NCBI GenBank assembly: GCA_014706295.1
Contig: JACSVZ010000008.1
Location: 17,525,659 to 17,589,658 of the forward strand
DNA from: Lycocorax pyrrhopterus obiensis
Taxonomy: Eukaryota; Chordata; Aves; Passeriformes; Paradisaeidae
Direction of reading: 5' to 3'
Length of the DNA stretch: 64,000 nucleotides
Shown: positions 1 through 17,256 of the stretch, piece after piece
Position numbering within the stretch: position 1 is the first letter of the stretch
Layout: every line of letters starts with the position of its first letter
The notes under the pieces: model-generated
Told to the model about the DNA's origin: nothing
The model's database searches: none
Seen by the model: the letters and a program-made list of their open reading frames with translations, nothing else
Position numbers and translations under genes: made by a program

Positions 1-271
1 TTCTGGTGCTGTTTGATGGTAAGTTTGAGAGACAAGTTGCATGGCTGAGTCCCACTTCATACACATCTTGTAGAAGGCGTTGGAGGAACTTTTGTGTTTA
101 CTAAAAAAGGAAGGCAACTGAAACTCTAGTGAAGGGGTTAGAGCTGCCCAGAAGTGACTGTAGCAGATGTCACCTGACATCACTGCACAGACCATGGCGA
201 TGGAGCCATGAAATCTTCATAGAAATTCCAGGAGAGGATAGTCTAGGATCTGAAAGAGCGAGAAGTCTTAC

Positions 272-6718
<6,447 letters not shown>

Positions 6719-6780
6719 AGTGGCCTGAGGAAGAGAAGTCAAGTGTCAGAAAAGCCTGATGCTGGACCTGTAAATCCATA

Positions 6781-6872
6781 CTTATTTATATGCTGTGGTG
6801 CCAAGGCACGTGGTTGAAATGAGCCAATAGTGCCTTCCTATTCCTGTTGAGATATGAGTTTACTTATTAATC
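6781..6872 (-). promoter_or_regulatory. Proximal promoter of the CYP2H1-like gene: TATA-like box, E-box, HNF1-like site
   Basis: On the minus strand GCATATAAATAAG (6781-6793) is a TATA-like box about 65 bases above the ATG, placing the transcription start near 6755 and leaving a short leader. A palindromic CACGTG E-box (USF-type) lies at 6807-6812. At 6858-6872 an AT-rich motif (GATTAATAAGTAAAC) resembles an HNF1 site with about three mismatches, overlapping a forkhead-like TTTACTT. Liver-type HNF, C/EBP and USF sites are known from the chicken CYP2H1 promoter; the functional assignment here is inference. Confidence 0.55.
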
Positions 6873-7258
6873 TGCTCATGATAAGAATGAATGTTACTAA
6901 AGTTGACTTTGTGAGTTATGTAACAGTCCTAAAGCAATGGCAACTAAGACCCGGCAAAGCCCTGGTAGGGAAACAAGTAAACAAGGGATGAGAGCATGTG
7001 TAGAGAGCAGAAGATGGTAACAACTGTAGCTTAAGAAGGGGAATGGAAGTATTTGTGGAATAAAACTAAATTGGTTTCATTATCTTAGGAAGTCTCTGTG
7101 TAATAAGAAAGAGACATGACATTACTCTTAAAGTCATCCTGAATGAGAATCTGCAGAAGATTGGTTATCTCTGTTTATCTCTGATGTATGAAACTGGTGC
7201 TCAAAGACAATGCAGTGAATAATGCTGGCAAGAAAAATGAAGTGTGTCAAACACTTAC

Positions 7259-7376
7259 AGAATATTCTGAGTTGGAAGGGATCCTCTAGTCCAACTCTTA
7301 AGTGAATGGCCCCTACAGGGATCAAATCCACAACCTTGGTATTATTAGCACCATGCTCTCATCAGCTAAGCTAATC
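7259..7376 (-). mobile_element. tRNA-Ile-headed SINE with CR1-type tail (TguSINE1-like)
   Basis: Read on the minus strand, 7376-7304 is a tRNA-Ile-like head: TTAGCTTAGCTGATGAGAGC (D-arm and box A), GTGCTAATAATACC (anticodon loop with AAT) and GGATTTGATCCC (box B). It is followed by GGGCCATTCACTTAAGAG and a CR1-like terminus, CCCTTCCAACTCAGAATATT. This architecture matches the CR1-mobilised tRNA-Ile SINE known from zebra finch. It is diverged, so it is a fixed old copy and not a working tRNA. Confidence 0.8.
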
Positions 7377-7939
7377 TCAGTACAAGTTCCGTGTAGCAAA
7401 ATCTCTCTGGACAGTTCTGTTTGAAACAGCTTGCTCTTTTTTATTTTCCCTCCTCCCCTTCCCACCTTCCCCTCTGTTTTTGAGAAGCTTTATGTTTTAC
7501 AGCCCCAGAGCCCTAGCAGAGGAGAGAAGTCCTCATTGCGATGCTCCCTGGGTAGGTCTTGCCCCACAGAAGAGCCCTTGCCCATCGCCCCATAGGCTCT
7601 GGTCACACTCTGACCACTCTCCTGCTCTTTGCTTCAGACACCCTGGTCTCTGTAAGGCACCTACTGATAATGGATGAACATTAAATTGGTGTCAGTGTCC
7701 TTTGGCAGTGCCTGTTTCCCTTTACACACTAGAGAGGGAGCTCATCCAGATTTTCAGACAACTAGTGTCAAATTAGGGGTATCCCACCCAAACAGCCACA
7801 TCAGGGACCATTTCAGTCAGAGAAACAGGCTCTGCCACCTGCCAAGGCTCTGCCCATCCTGTCCCATTCCATCATTTGAGACACATAGCCAAAATGATAC
7901 TGACCCCTTAGATGCTGTGATGCTGGAAGGATGTGTTAA

Positions 7940-8012
7940 AATGCATATAATCTTATATATCTTTATATATCCCCTATATAAGAATATATATCCTATATAA
8001 AAGAATATATAT
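7940..8012. repeat. AT-rich simple repeat
   Basis: Runs of ATATAT interrupted by CCC and AAG, with repeated CCTATATAA and GAATATATAT units. Low complexity. Confidence 0.7.
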
Positions 8013-9539
8013 GTATCTAAATCTCTTCTTTGCCTCCCTCATAATGGTAACAGAAAGTAATTTGACTTCCTGCATGAACTTGTTGGCTTAGAACTTGAGT
8101 CCACATTTGTTCAATCAGGTTTTGAGTGTTCCTGTGTACAAAAATAGCCAGACATACTGTAAACACCACACTTTGTTTTCTACTGAGTTGTCAAAGTGGG
8201 GTTTTAAGGATGGGTAGATTTTATCTTTAGCCCAGTTAGCTGAGTACTAGCAGATTCTACAACAGCGAGGAAAGAAACATGTCCTACTTAAATTTAGATA
8301 TTAAAAAGGTGGGTGTACAAATGAGCTGATGGTCTCCCCTGTTAGTGGGGAAATACTGATACTTACAGAGAACAGGTCATCTCACTTTTCTTATGAGTTT
8401 ATTTTAGTGAAATGAGTCAGTCACTGAAGAAGTTTGTTTCCCCTGACTGCAAAGGAAGGCTCTGGAGACATACACAGATTTACATGTCTGACTGCTAAGG
8501 ATCTGTTTTGAGGCAGATGACTCTAATTCCCTGCTCATTTCTCCTGGTCCTAATGGAGTTTTTTTATCAGCAACAAATTGTGCAAATTCTCGTACAATGG
8601 GTACTACTCTGAATACTGCACAACAGGGTATTTAAAACCAGAAGTGGGCAGATGAGTGAAATTGAAAGGAACCTTCTAGGCTTTGGAGCGATGATTATAT
8701 TGCTGAGAATAGTCAGTTTTATTGTCATCAAGGAAAAACTCTAGTTGTTTGCATTCTCTTTTCCTTGACTTTTGCAGATAAAGTGCCTTGCATTCCTGTA
8801 TTGGCAGCCTCGAGGGTGAACAACTGCTGTGAAGCCTAATGCACTGGAAAAGCAGGGCTTTGCTTGCAGCATCATCCCACATCCGGACATGGCTTTTTTA
8901 TTATTTACCTAATTACTCACGTAATCCCTGAAGGGTTTCAAAATGGTGTTGGGAATAAAGCCAGAGCTGCTTGGAGGGATCCATGAGTTTAACTGGAAAG
9001 AGATTTAACTGCCAAAGGTCTTCGGTCACCTCTGATGGCAGAAAGACAGGGATTATTTGAGTGTGAAAGGCTGTTTAAGTATGAAAGGCTTATCTGCGTT
9101 TGAAAGACCCATCCTGATATATCTCACATTCACAGGAAGCAACGAAAAGACTCTGCTTTCTTCCCAGCTTTCTTCCCTGTGTAGTAGGAAAGCAGATGCT
9201 TTCTGGTCCTCCGGTCTTGTTACAAGTTGGCACCATTCTCTGGCTCCACCTGCGAATTTAAGCTCAAATTGACAGGGTGGGATGCCGCTGTATGAACCAG
9301 TCTTTCAAATTCCAGACCTTCTTTTGAATGCCTTCTCGAGGCTGTTGCTTTGCTGGGCCTGCCTAGTGACATGTATGGGCCAGCTCCCGGGATTCTGTCC
9401 TGTGTTTATGCGTAGCCCTTAGTCTGGGACCTGCACTTAATTCACCTACTTCTGTTGTCCTCCAGATTAGGTCTGTGAGAAAACCTTCTTCTCCCCAAAA
9501 CAGCCCCTTCAAGTGTGTTCACAGCCTGCTAAGGCACGC

Positions 9540-9985
9540 TGGATCTGGCTCCCTCACAGCAGCTGGTGTGGTGCCGCAGTTAAATTTGTGACAGTGTTGA
9601 GGACACACCAGTGTTTTAGCTACTGCTGAACAATGCTTGCACAACACTGAGGCTTTCTTGGGTGCTCCCTCTCTCCCCAACCCAAGTAACAGGCTGGGGG
9701 ATAGCAAGGGATTGGGAGTGGACACAGCTGGGACAACCAACCCAAACTGACCAAAGAGATAATCCATGTCATCTAACATCATGCTCGGCAATGAAAACTG
9801 GGGAATTGTCTCTCCAATGCAGCCATTGTTCAGAGACTGTCTGGTCATGAGTCTTCTGGTGGTGAGTCTTTGCATCACTTGTTTATTTTTTTCCTTCTCT
9901 TTGTTTAACTGTCTTTATCTTGACCAGGAAATTTTACGATTTTTGTTCTTCCAAGTTGCTCCCTCATCCTGTTAGAGGGAGATCT
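9540..9985 (+). mobile_element. Avian endogenous retrovirus solo LTR, truncated, plus orientation
   Basis: Matches from memory a common avian ERV LTR: AGCTGGT... TGTTTTAGCTACTGCTGA, CAATGCTTGCAC, then GGACACAGCTGGGACAACCA, ACCCAAACTGACCAAAGAGA, the ATCATGCTCGGCAATGAAA block, and near the end AACTGTCTTTATCTTGACC. The terminal TGTCCTGG start and the CA end are not recognisable, so both ends are decayed. No internal retroviral genes are seen beside it. ERV family assignment (ERVL-type) is tentative. Confidence 0.75.
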
Positions 9986-10458
9986 ACAGTCTGCACCATG
10001 GAAAGCTGGGTACAGCCTATTAACCAGTGTCTAGTCCTTGGCATCCAGGCACAAATACATGTAACAATTTTTGGTATTTGTTCCTTTCTATGTTTTTAAA
10101 TAAGAAACAGGAGGTGGCTTTTCACACACCATGCCCTTTGGCTGTGGAACACCATTTTTCAAGATGTATGTGTCCAAAAAGTAACCAGGCAAATTCATGG
10201 GAGCAAAATCCATTGAGGGTACTCAAACACAAAGATACCACTGATAGCTCAGGAATCACTGCAGACTGAAGCAGTCTGAAAGAATATTCCTCTGTGGTAG
10301 CCATGGTTTTGTTCTGTTCCTTGGGAGCTAATTCTTAAGCTAGAGTTGGAGTTGGAGAGAATTCTGGGCTGCCTTGGCTATTATCATGATCCAGCACACC
10401 CATCCTCGGGTTCCCATGTCCTTACATTATAATGTGACATTTCAATAAACATTTTCAT
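9986..10458. other. Spacer between two opposed LTRs, unassigned
   Basis: About 470 bases with no clear gene. It could be leftover retroviral or other repeat sequence, but no protein motif is visible. Confidence 0.4.
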
Positions 10459-11046
10459 TGAGATGGTTTAAGCCCAGCTGACAACTGAGCACCACACAGC
10501 CGCTTACTCACTCTCCCTCTCCAGAAGGATGGAGGGGAAGAGAACCGGAACAGTACAAGTGAGAAAACTCATGGGTTGACATAAGAACATTTTAATAATT
10601 GAAATAAATAATGATGATGATGACAATGACAATGATGATGAAGAAGAAAAGGAAATTTAAAAAATAAAACTTGAGAAAGACAAGTGATGGAAATTAAAAA
10701 CAGTTGCTCACTACCAAAAAATTGATGCCTAGCCACTGCTGAGCAGTGGCCCCCAGCCTATTTCTCCCTAGTTTATGTGTTGAGCATGTTGCCATATGGT
10801 ATGAAATATCCCTTTGAACAGTTGGGATCAGCTGTCCCAGCTGTGTCTCCTCACAACTTCTTGTGTTACCCCAGCCTATTTGCTGGCAGGGTGGTAGGAG
10901 AATTAGAAAAGACCTTGAGGCTGTGCAAGCACTGCTCAACAATCATTAAAACATGCCTGAATTATCAACACTGTTTCCAGCATAAATCCAAAACATGGCC
11001 CCATACCAGCTACTATGAAGAAAATTTCCCATCCAAAACCAGGACA
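10459..11046 (-). mobile_element. Avian endogenous retrovirus solo LTR, near full length, minus orientation
   Basis: On the minus strand it opens TGTCCTGGTTTTGGATGGGA (11046 downward) and continues with TTTTCTTCATAGTAGCTGGT, GGGACAGCTGATCCCAACTG, TTCAAAGGGATATTTCATAC and CATATGG..., ending GCTGGGCTTAAACCATCTCA at 10459. These are the landmarks of the same avian LTR family as the copy at 9540-9985, about 588 bases with TG...CA ends. A GAT/GAC trinucleotide-rich patch (about 10605-10650) sits inside it. No clear target-site duplication was seen. Confidence 0.85.
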
Positions 11047-14000
11047 GCAAGTTGGCAGAGTAGCCTGTGGAAATCATCTTGCCTGTTCTGCCATGAACAG
11101 CAACATCTTAGCTACTAAACTTTTACTGCTTTCAGACAGGACTTTCCTTAGTGCCATGCAGCAAATAACAATATCAACCTCTGCCTTATTTCTGTCAGCA
11201 ATTTGACAAAGGATCTGCCATGGTCAGCAAGTATTAAGGTTCAGTGATATCTTCAGTATTCAACAATTTGTGTAACACCCATATTTGTAAAATGCTACAT
11301 TTTGTACTAGAGATAAGATACAAACCACATCATTAGTTTTCAGATCACAGAAGCTACATTTGACCAGCTAGATCAAAAAACTTGGTTAAATATTTATGTA
11401 TGAACTCGCTAGACCCACAACAACTCAGTTGAAAAAGGATTAAGTCAATGAAGTTCATCAGTCATTTGCAATACTTGGCAAACTGCTTTCTAGTAATCAG
11501 AAGGGTGTGCAGATGAAGCTAACAGCCTTTCCTTGACCTGTACTGTGACTCCAGCAACAGTAAATCACTATGTTGCTGCTATACCCCATAATCTCTCAGT
11601 AAAGATGCTTAGTTCTAGACTATGGCCAGCATAAAGAAAGAACAGGCACTTCCTCAAGCCAGGCAAAAAAAGAGTCAGGAAATGGGAAAAGTCAGTCAGG
11701 TGCTATACATGGTAAAAAGAGGCACAAAAGTGAGTGCTGCCAGTTTCAGAGGGTGTCTGAGCTTAGCAGAGTTCCTGAGATTGCTGCTCTCCGCTACCTG
11801 CATGAGCAGTGGAGCTCCTCCTGACCAGCTGCAGAAACACTGTGGTGTACAGCAGGTCATCCAAAAGGTCTGTGCTCTGGGAGATAAAGAAGCAAAGGGG
11901 CAACATTATCAGCTGTCCGCAGCTGTAACACCGTCATCATGGGGCACAGCGCCCACCGTGCCTTCCCAAAGGCTGAGCAGGGAATCTGCAGAACAAACAA
12001 CACCTGAACACAGACCTCCTCAAACTCAGGCTAGGGCCTTAACTAGAAGCATTCTGCAACTTTAGAAAATTGCTTATCATCATCACAAAAAATCATGGAA
12101 ACCTGTAACTTGCTGGTAGTCTGTATGCTCTGAAAACAGTGCATATCATAAAGAAAAATGATAACAGAAAAACTCACCAAATAATTTAAAATTCAAGAAG
12201 AATTCAGCAATCATCAAGTAACAAAACCTTTGTTAACACTTCATGATATCAAATAACTACAGTCATAAGGGAAACAGATGATAAATCATGCATTTAAAAC
12301 ACAAAAAAAGCAGTAACTGATGCTGACACCAAGTGATAAAATGTATGCCTTCACCATGCCTTTCAGTCCTGCTAGAGACAGAAGCACAGAGATAGCAGAG
12401 TGGCTTGAGAAGATAAAGGAGGAAATCAAAGAAACACGACAACCCCAAGAAGTGACCCCACCACAGTGGCACAACCAGCGCTGGGCCCTTCTAGCAGGAG
12501 GATGGTGATGAGGAGGAATCCTCACCTTGGAGACACCATCTCCCTGCTGGTTGTGTAGGTAGTCAGGCTACAGCAATTTCCACAGCACCACGTGAGGGGT
12601 CCCTAGTGCAATACAATATAGCTGTCTGCAGGAGAACGCACCGCTGGCTAATCTCATCAGCCTAATCTGCCAGACCAGTTCCCATTGATGAATGTATGTA
12701 TTTTCTCTATTTGGGAGGTTAGTTTTTTAATGAAGAAAAGAAACTAGCAACATTTCAACTCTAAGTTTACGAGTATTGGTATCTGTCAGTTGGGCTTTTC
12801 TCCTAAAACATGCCAAATTACAGCAAGCAGTAAAAGTGAAAATCATGTTTCCCTACTCTAATGGGTAAGCAAAGAAACGTAGAGTAACTTGAGAAAGAAG
12901 AGCTGTGCCAGAAGATGCAGGAAAGCAAGAGAAGCATGTTTACTATACTACTAGTCAAAGAGAAATGCAGAAAGCCCAGGACAGGGTGGAGGGCACTGCC
13001 TGGGAAGGACCTTTCTCTGTAGAAGTCGGTGCCAAACTGGTGACTGTGTAGTTGTGCTGTGGGGTACAAGGACAGAGGCAGGTGAGACAGGGAGGACTTG
13101 CCTTGGCCAAAGACCCTGTCAATCCCTGTGTGAGGGCCTACACCAGCTACATGGTGACAGAGGGAGAAGAAGAAATTGCAGGGTCAATGGGGAGTTTCTA
13201 GGACGTCTTCTACTGTCTGCTCATCACAGTGGAAATCAGCCACGAAATGCTCTGGCAGTGCATGTTGAGCCATTGCATAATTTGTGGCCTGCATCCCAAA
13301 AGAAACAAGAACTTGCATGAACTCAGAAGCACTATCTGGGTAACAGAGGAACAGACTCTGTTCTCCTGGTGGGACACAAGCAGCACTGTCTTGAAAGTCA
13401 ACATAAAAGATAAACTTGTCAATGAGCCAAAGGCAGAGTTCACTTCATTAAAACGAAGTATGTGACTACTTCATAGTGAAGTGAGATTTTCTGAGCTAAT
13501 CACTGTATTTATCACATTTAATGTTTAACAGTGATTGGTTCAGAGCCCACAGGGACCATTCTCTTCCATGGCAGCAGTCTGGATTCAGGGATTGATTCTG
13601 TTGCCCCATTCCAAAGCATGCAACAAGCTCTTCCAGTCCTTCCTCACTACAGGTTTCATGCATAGGATCACTGGGTAAAAAGGGCCCATGTAAAGACTTT
13701 TCTGCTTCAGGTGTCATCGCTGTCTCCTTCATGTGTGAAAGTGGCTCTTCCCCCACCTCCCACGCAGCACCTTCTCCTACACATATCACCTCCTCTGGAA
13801 ATGGTGATGCCTAATGCATTCTCTCTCATAAACATGAAAGATGTGCCCTATCCTTTTTCACTTATTTGGAATAGTGAAGGAGGAGAACATTAACTCTGAT
13901 TTATTTCCCCCACTTAAGAGGTGTGAAGCATATGATATTTCAATTAAAAATTGTCAGAAAAAAGAAACTCAAGTATCTGGGTAGGTACCTCTCCCTTCTT

Positions 14001-16834
14001 TCTCTGTGACTTTCAGATGAAGTTATTAATGGAAGTAAATCTCCCAGTAGTACTAAGGCAAAAGATGCAGAGTGATCCACACATTGTACTGTACATTTTG
14101 TTAGTATTCAACAGCTCGGATGACACAGCTGCTAGGAGCAAAACAAACATTGCACAGCTTATCTGATACTTCACAAGGGCTTGGTAAGAAGGATATTTGA
14201 TTCGTCAGGGCAAATAGGTTGGTTAAATGTTTCTTAATGAACTCAGTTAATCCAGGCATCACCTGAAAGGTTCCAACATCAGACTTTGTAACTAGGTTTC
14301 ACTGAAAATGAAGAGTGAACTTCCACGACCTCTTTCAGTGTTCCATGACCTTTTTCATTGCACCTTTCATGTAAGGTACATTGACATTTTAGACTAAGAG
14401 CTATTAAGGAAGGATTATTATTTATTATTTGATCCAGATGTACCTACCTACCTGGGGGTACCTATAGATCATGTGATGGCAAAGGCCTGCCTAGAAATGT
14501 TTCAGCCTTAACAAAGGAAAAATTGAGAAAGAAAAAGAAAGAACATTGTTGCCCTCTTTTTATGCAATAAAGGGATTTTCCTAAGCCTGAATTAAGTTTC
14601 GTCAAGCCCTAGACTCGAACTGGATTCATCCTTATGAGTGGTTTGTGTCTGTCCTGGAGGCAGAGTAATTCTGCTGTCCATGGGTCCATTTGAATATCAT
14701 TTGCAGACTTCTGCCTGGGGGAAAAAAGCTATTGAGGCAGAAAATCATCAGTCCAACCCCTAAGAGCAGGTCCTGAACTTTGAATGTCTCACAAACTATG
14801 TACTTGGAGGCCAAGAAAAGAGAAGACTCTAAGCAAAATATGGGCCCAGAAAACCAGCTCCAAACAGCATGGATCTGCTGTCATTCCCCACAGGAGACTG
14901 GTCAGATGCAGAGGTCTCCAAGTGCTGCTAGCAGGAAGCCTCAGCACAAAATCCTGGGCAGCAAACAAGAGCTATCTGGGGGTAGCAGGTACATAGGGTT
15001 AAAAGAAAATAGATAGCAGAGTAGAGGCAGGAGGAGGGCACAGCCTGTGAGCAGCAGCCTCTGGAAGGGGGGCTGTGACCCCACTTCTGAGACCCTGCAA
15101 GGGACTGTGGCCTGCAGAGGAGGAAGCAGAAGGGAGGGATACTGGCAGGTGCCCTGGCACGGGGTCCCATTTCATTCCATGGAAAGACACACTGTGCTGC
15201 TGGAAAGAAAGGGATGTACAAAGACCAAGGAGGCACTTCTGAGGTGCTTCCCCTTCTGCCCCTAAGGGGAAATATATCTTGGCTAACATAAAGAGCAATT
15301 GAAAGTAACAAACAAATTTAGATGAGACAAAGCATATATTTATAAAAATAAATATGGCTAGCTGGGTAATATATAGCCATGGTATACCAATTTAAAAAGG
15401 ATTCTAAACTACTTGCTTCAGCCATTGTTTTTTAATTTAATTTTTTATTGATATATAAGGAAATTTGAATCGACTGGAGTCATGTATATATAGCCTCACT
15501 CTATTGGTGTGATAATATGATAAGTTCCTTATGTCTGTGCTGGGTTAAGTAAATTTGGGGGGGGGGATATCGAAAAGGTAATATTAATATGTTTCTTTAT
15601 ATGCTGTTTCTCTCATCTCTCTCCTTTTTCCTCTCAACTCTCCAAGGGGAACAAAATATGGACCTTTTCGTATAGCTCAAAAATTAAATAACAGGTTCCA
15701 CAACCAATGGGGCATTCCTCTGCTACTTTTCTATTGCTAGCTGGCTTATCCCAAGTCCAAGAAGTACCAGGGTTCACATTGTCATGGATAAACAAAGTGA
15801 TTTCTCCAGATGGCTGCTCAGCAAGTTTTGTGCTGGAGAAGGTGAGATGCTGCAAATGTGCTGCTTCCTCAGGTGCTCTGTGGATCCTCTTTCTTTCCAG
15901 GCCTCTGGCCAGGCACGTTATTTGCCCCAGTGATGGCAATGTGTTGTACAACAAATGGCCAGGTGCAATGTGATTGCATCAGTGGAGGGGGGACATACGG
16001 ACCATATCCAACCTACCTGAGCCTGCAGCACTGGGACGTGCACATCCTGCAGATAGGCTACAGAAGTTTGGACAAACCTGGGTGACGTTCATTTACAGCT
16101 TGTGCTGAAAGTCATATACTCCTTGGCAGAGCGATTGTACCAAGAGATTGATCATTTTGTGCCCCAAGAAGCTGGTTGTCTGCACAGGTGTTTTAACACC
16201 TAAGGTCCAGACTTCTTTTCCATGTTACAGGCCGCTCCTAAAACGAGCATGTCAGACAGCAATTTCTCCTTCAGGCCGGTTCTCAGTGCTGCCATCTAAT
16301 GCAGAACAACTCCGTCTCCAGTTCAGGCTAAGAATTACACCCTTGATCTCATGAACTAACCAATTAATCCCATCAAGAGTTACACAACTGGAATTCTTGT
16401 TACAGTCCCTCACTCAGTCTTCTCCTTGTCTCTGTCTCGGACTGTGCCTGGAAAGGTGAGGAAAGCCTTGTCCTCTATCCCAAACTCCACCTTTTTGACT
16501 CTTTGACTGCCAATACAGAGTACGTTGCAAGCAGCCAGCAGTGTGTGCCATACACATTCACATCTCATGCATTCCCAGCCACTGCCAGACAGTCTTTGGC
16601 ACAGATGGAGCGTTGGTCTTGCCCAGGGTTGGTGGCTGGCTCTTCTTACACTTCCACACGCATTTCCAGCTGTGTGTTGCTGTACAGTTTAGGATGTTAT
16701 TCACATAATGACAGAGATGATGGAGTGGGGGGGGGATAGAATTTTATCTCTTCATCAGGAAGTAAATACTGGTTTTGTAGTCCAGTTTGCATCCAAATCC
16801 ACCAAGAAATTGTGAAAAAAATCCCAAAACCAAA

Positions 16835-16878
16835 ACAACACACACACACACATATACACAGACACACACACACACAAA
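16835..16878. repeat. Interrupted CA microsatellite
   Basis: Two CA-dinucleotide tracts separated by ATATACACAG. Confidence 0.85.
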
Positions 16879-17149
16879 CCCCCAAAACCCAAACCGTTTG
16901 TGATCACAACTGTTTCAGCAAAGAAAATTGCCTATTTTTATTCCCAAAGGTCATGTACTCATATATTAACATTAAAAGTGAACAGAAGCAAAATCCTTGC
17001 AGTATGGCTGCAAATGTTGTTTACAGGTAGTGGCTGGGTTCCTGCCCACCGCTGATGTGCTCTTGTCAGAAGAGAAGTAGAGTGAAACAGGGTCTGGAAA
17101 TAGAGTCATTAGCAACAGACCATTGAAAGGCTGGTAGGTGCCCTATGGC

Positions 17150-17256
17150 AAAAAAATCCAACCCAAAAAAACCAACAACCAACCCAAACCAAAACAAAAC
17201 GAACAATACCCCCACACACCCCCAAAACAAAGCAAAGAAAACCAAACTAGAACAAA
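17150..17256. repeat. A/C-rich low-complexity tract
   Basis: About 100 bases almost free of G and T on the plus strand, built from CCAACC, AAAACC and CAAAA units. Confidence 0.75.

Larger units (their letters stand above)
6873..9539. other. Upstream flank of the CYP2H1-like gene, no gene seen
   Basis: AT-rich non-coding sequence with one SINE (7259-7376) and an AT dinucleotide-rich patch near 7.95-8.01 kb. Short open frames here show no family resemblance or exon-like splice framing. Confidence 0.6.

Noticed and set aside
1..271. Search for exon 9 of the P450 (Cys heme loop)
   Set aside because: No frame gives the expected G-K-R-x-C-x-G continuation after FSTG, so the exon lies beyond the left edge. 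The gene is not judged truncated.
7304..7376. A functional tRNA-Ile(AAT) gene
   Set aside because: The head is diverged in stems, lacks a proper acceptor stem and runs straight into a CR1-type tail, so it is a SINE.
10777..11118. 113-codon frame as a possible gene
   Set aside because: It is the antisense strand of the LTR at 10459-11046, and a related antisense frame occurs in the LTR at 9540-9985.
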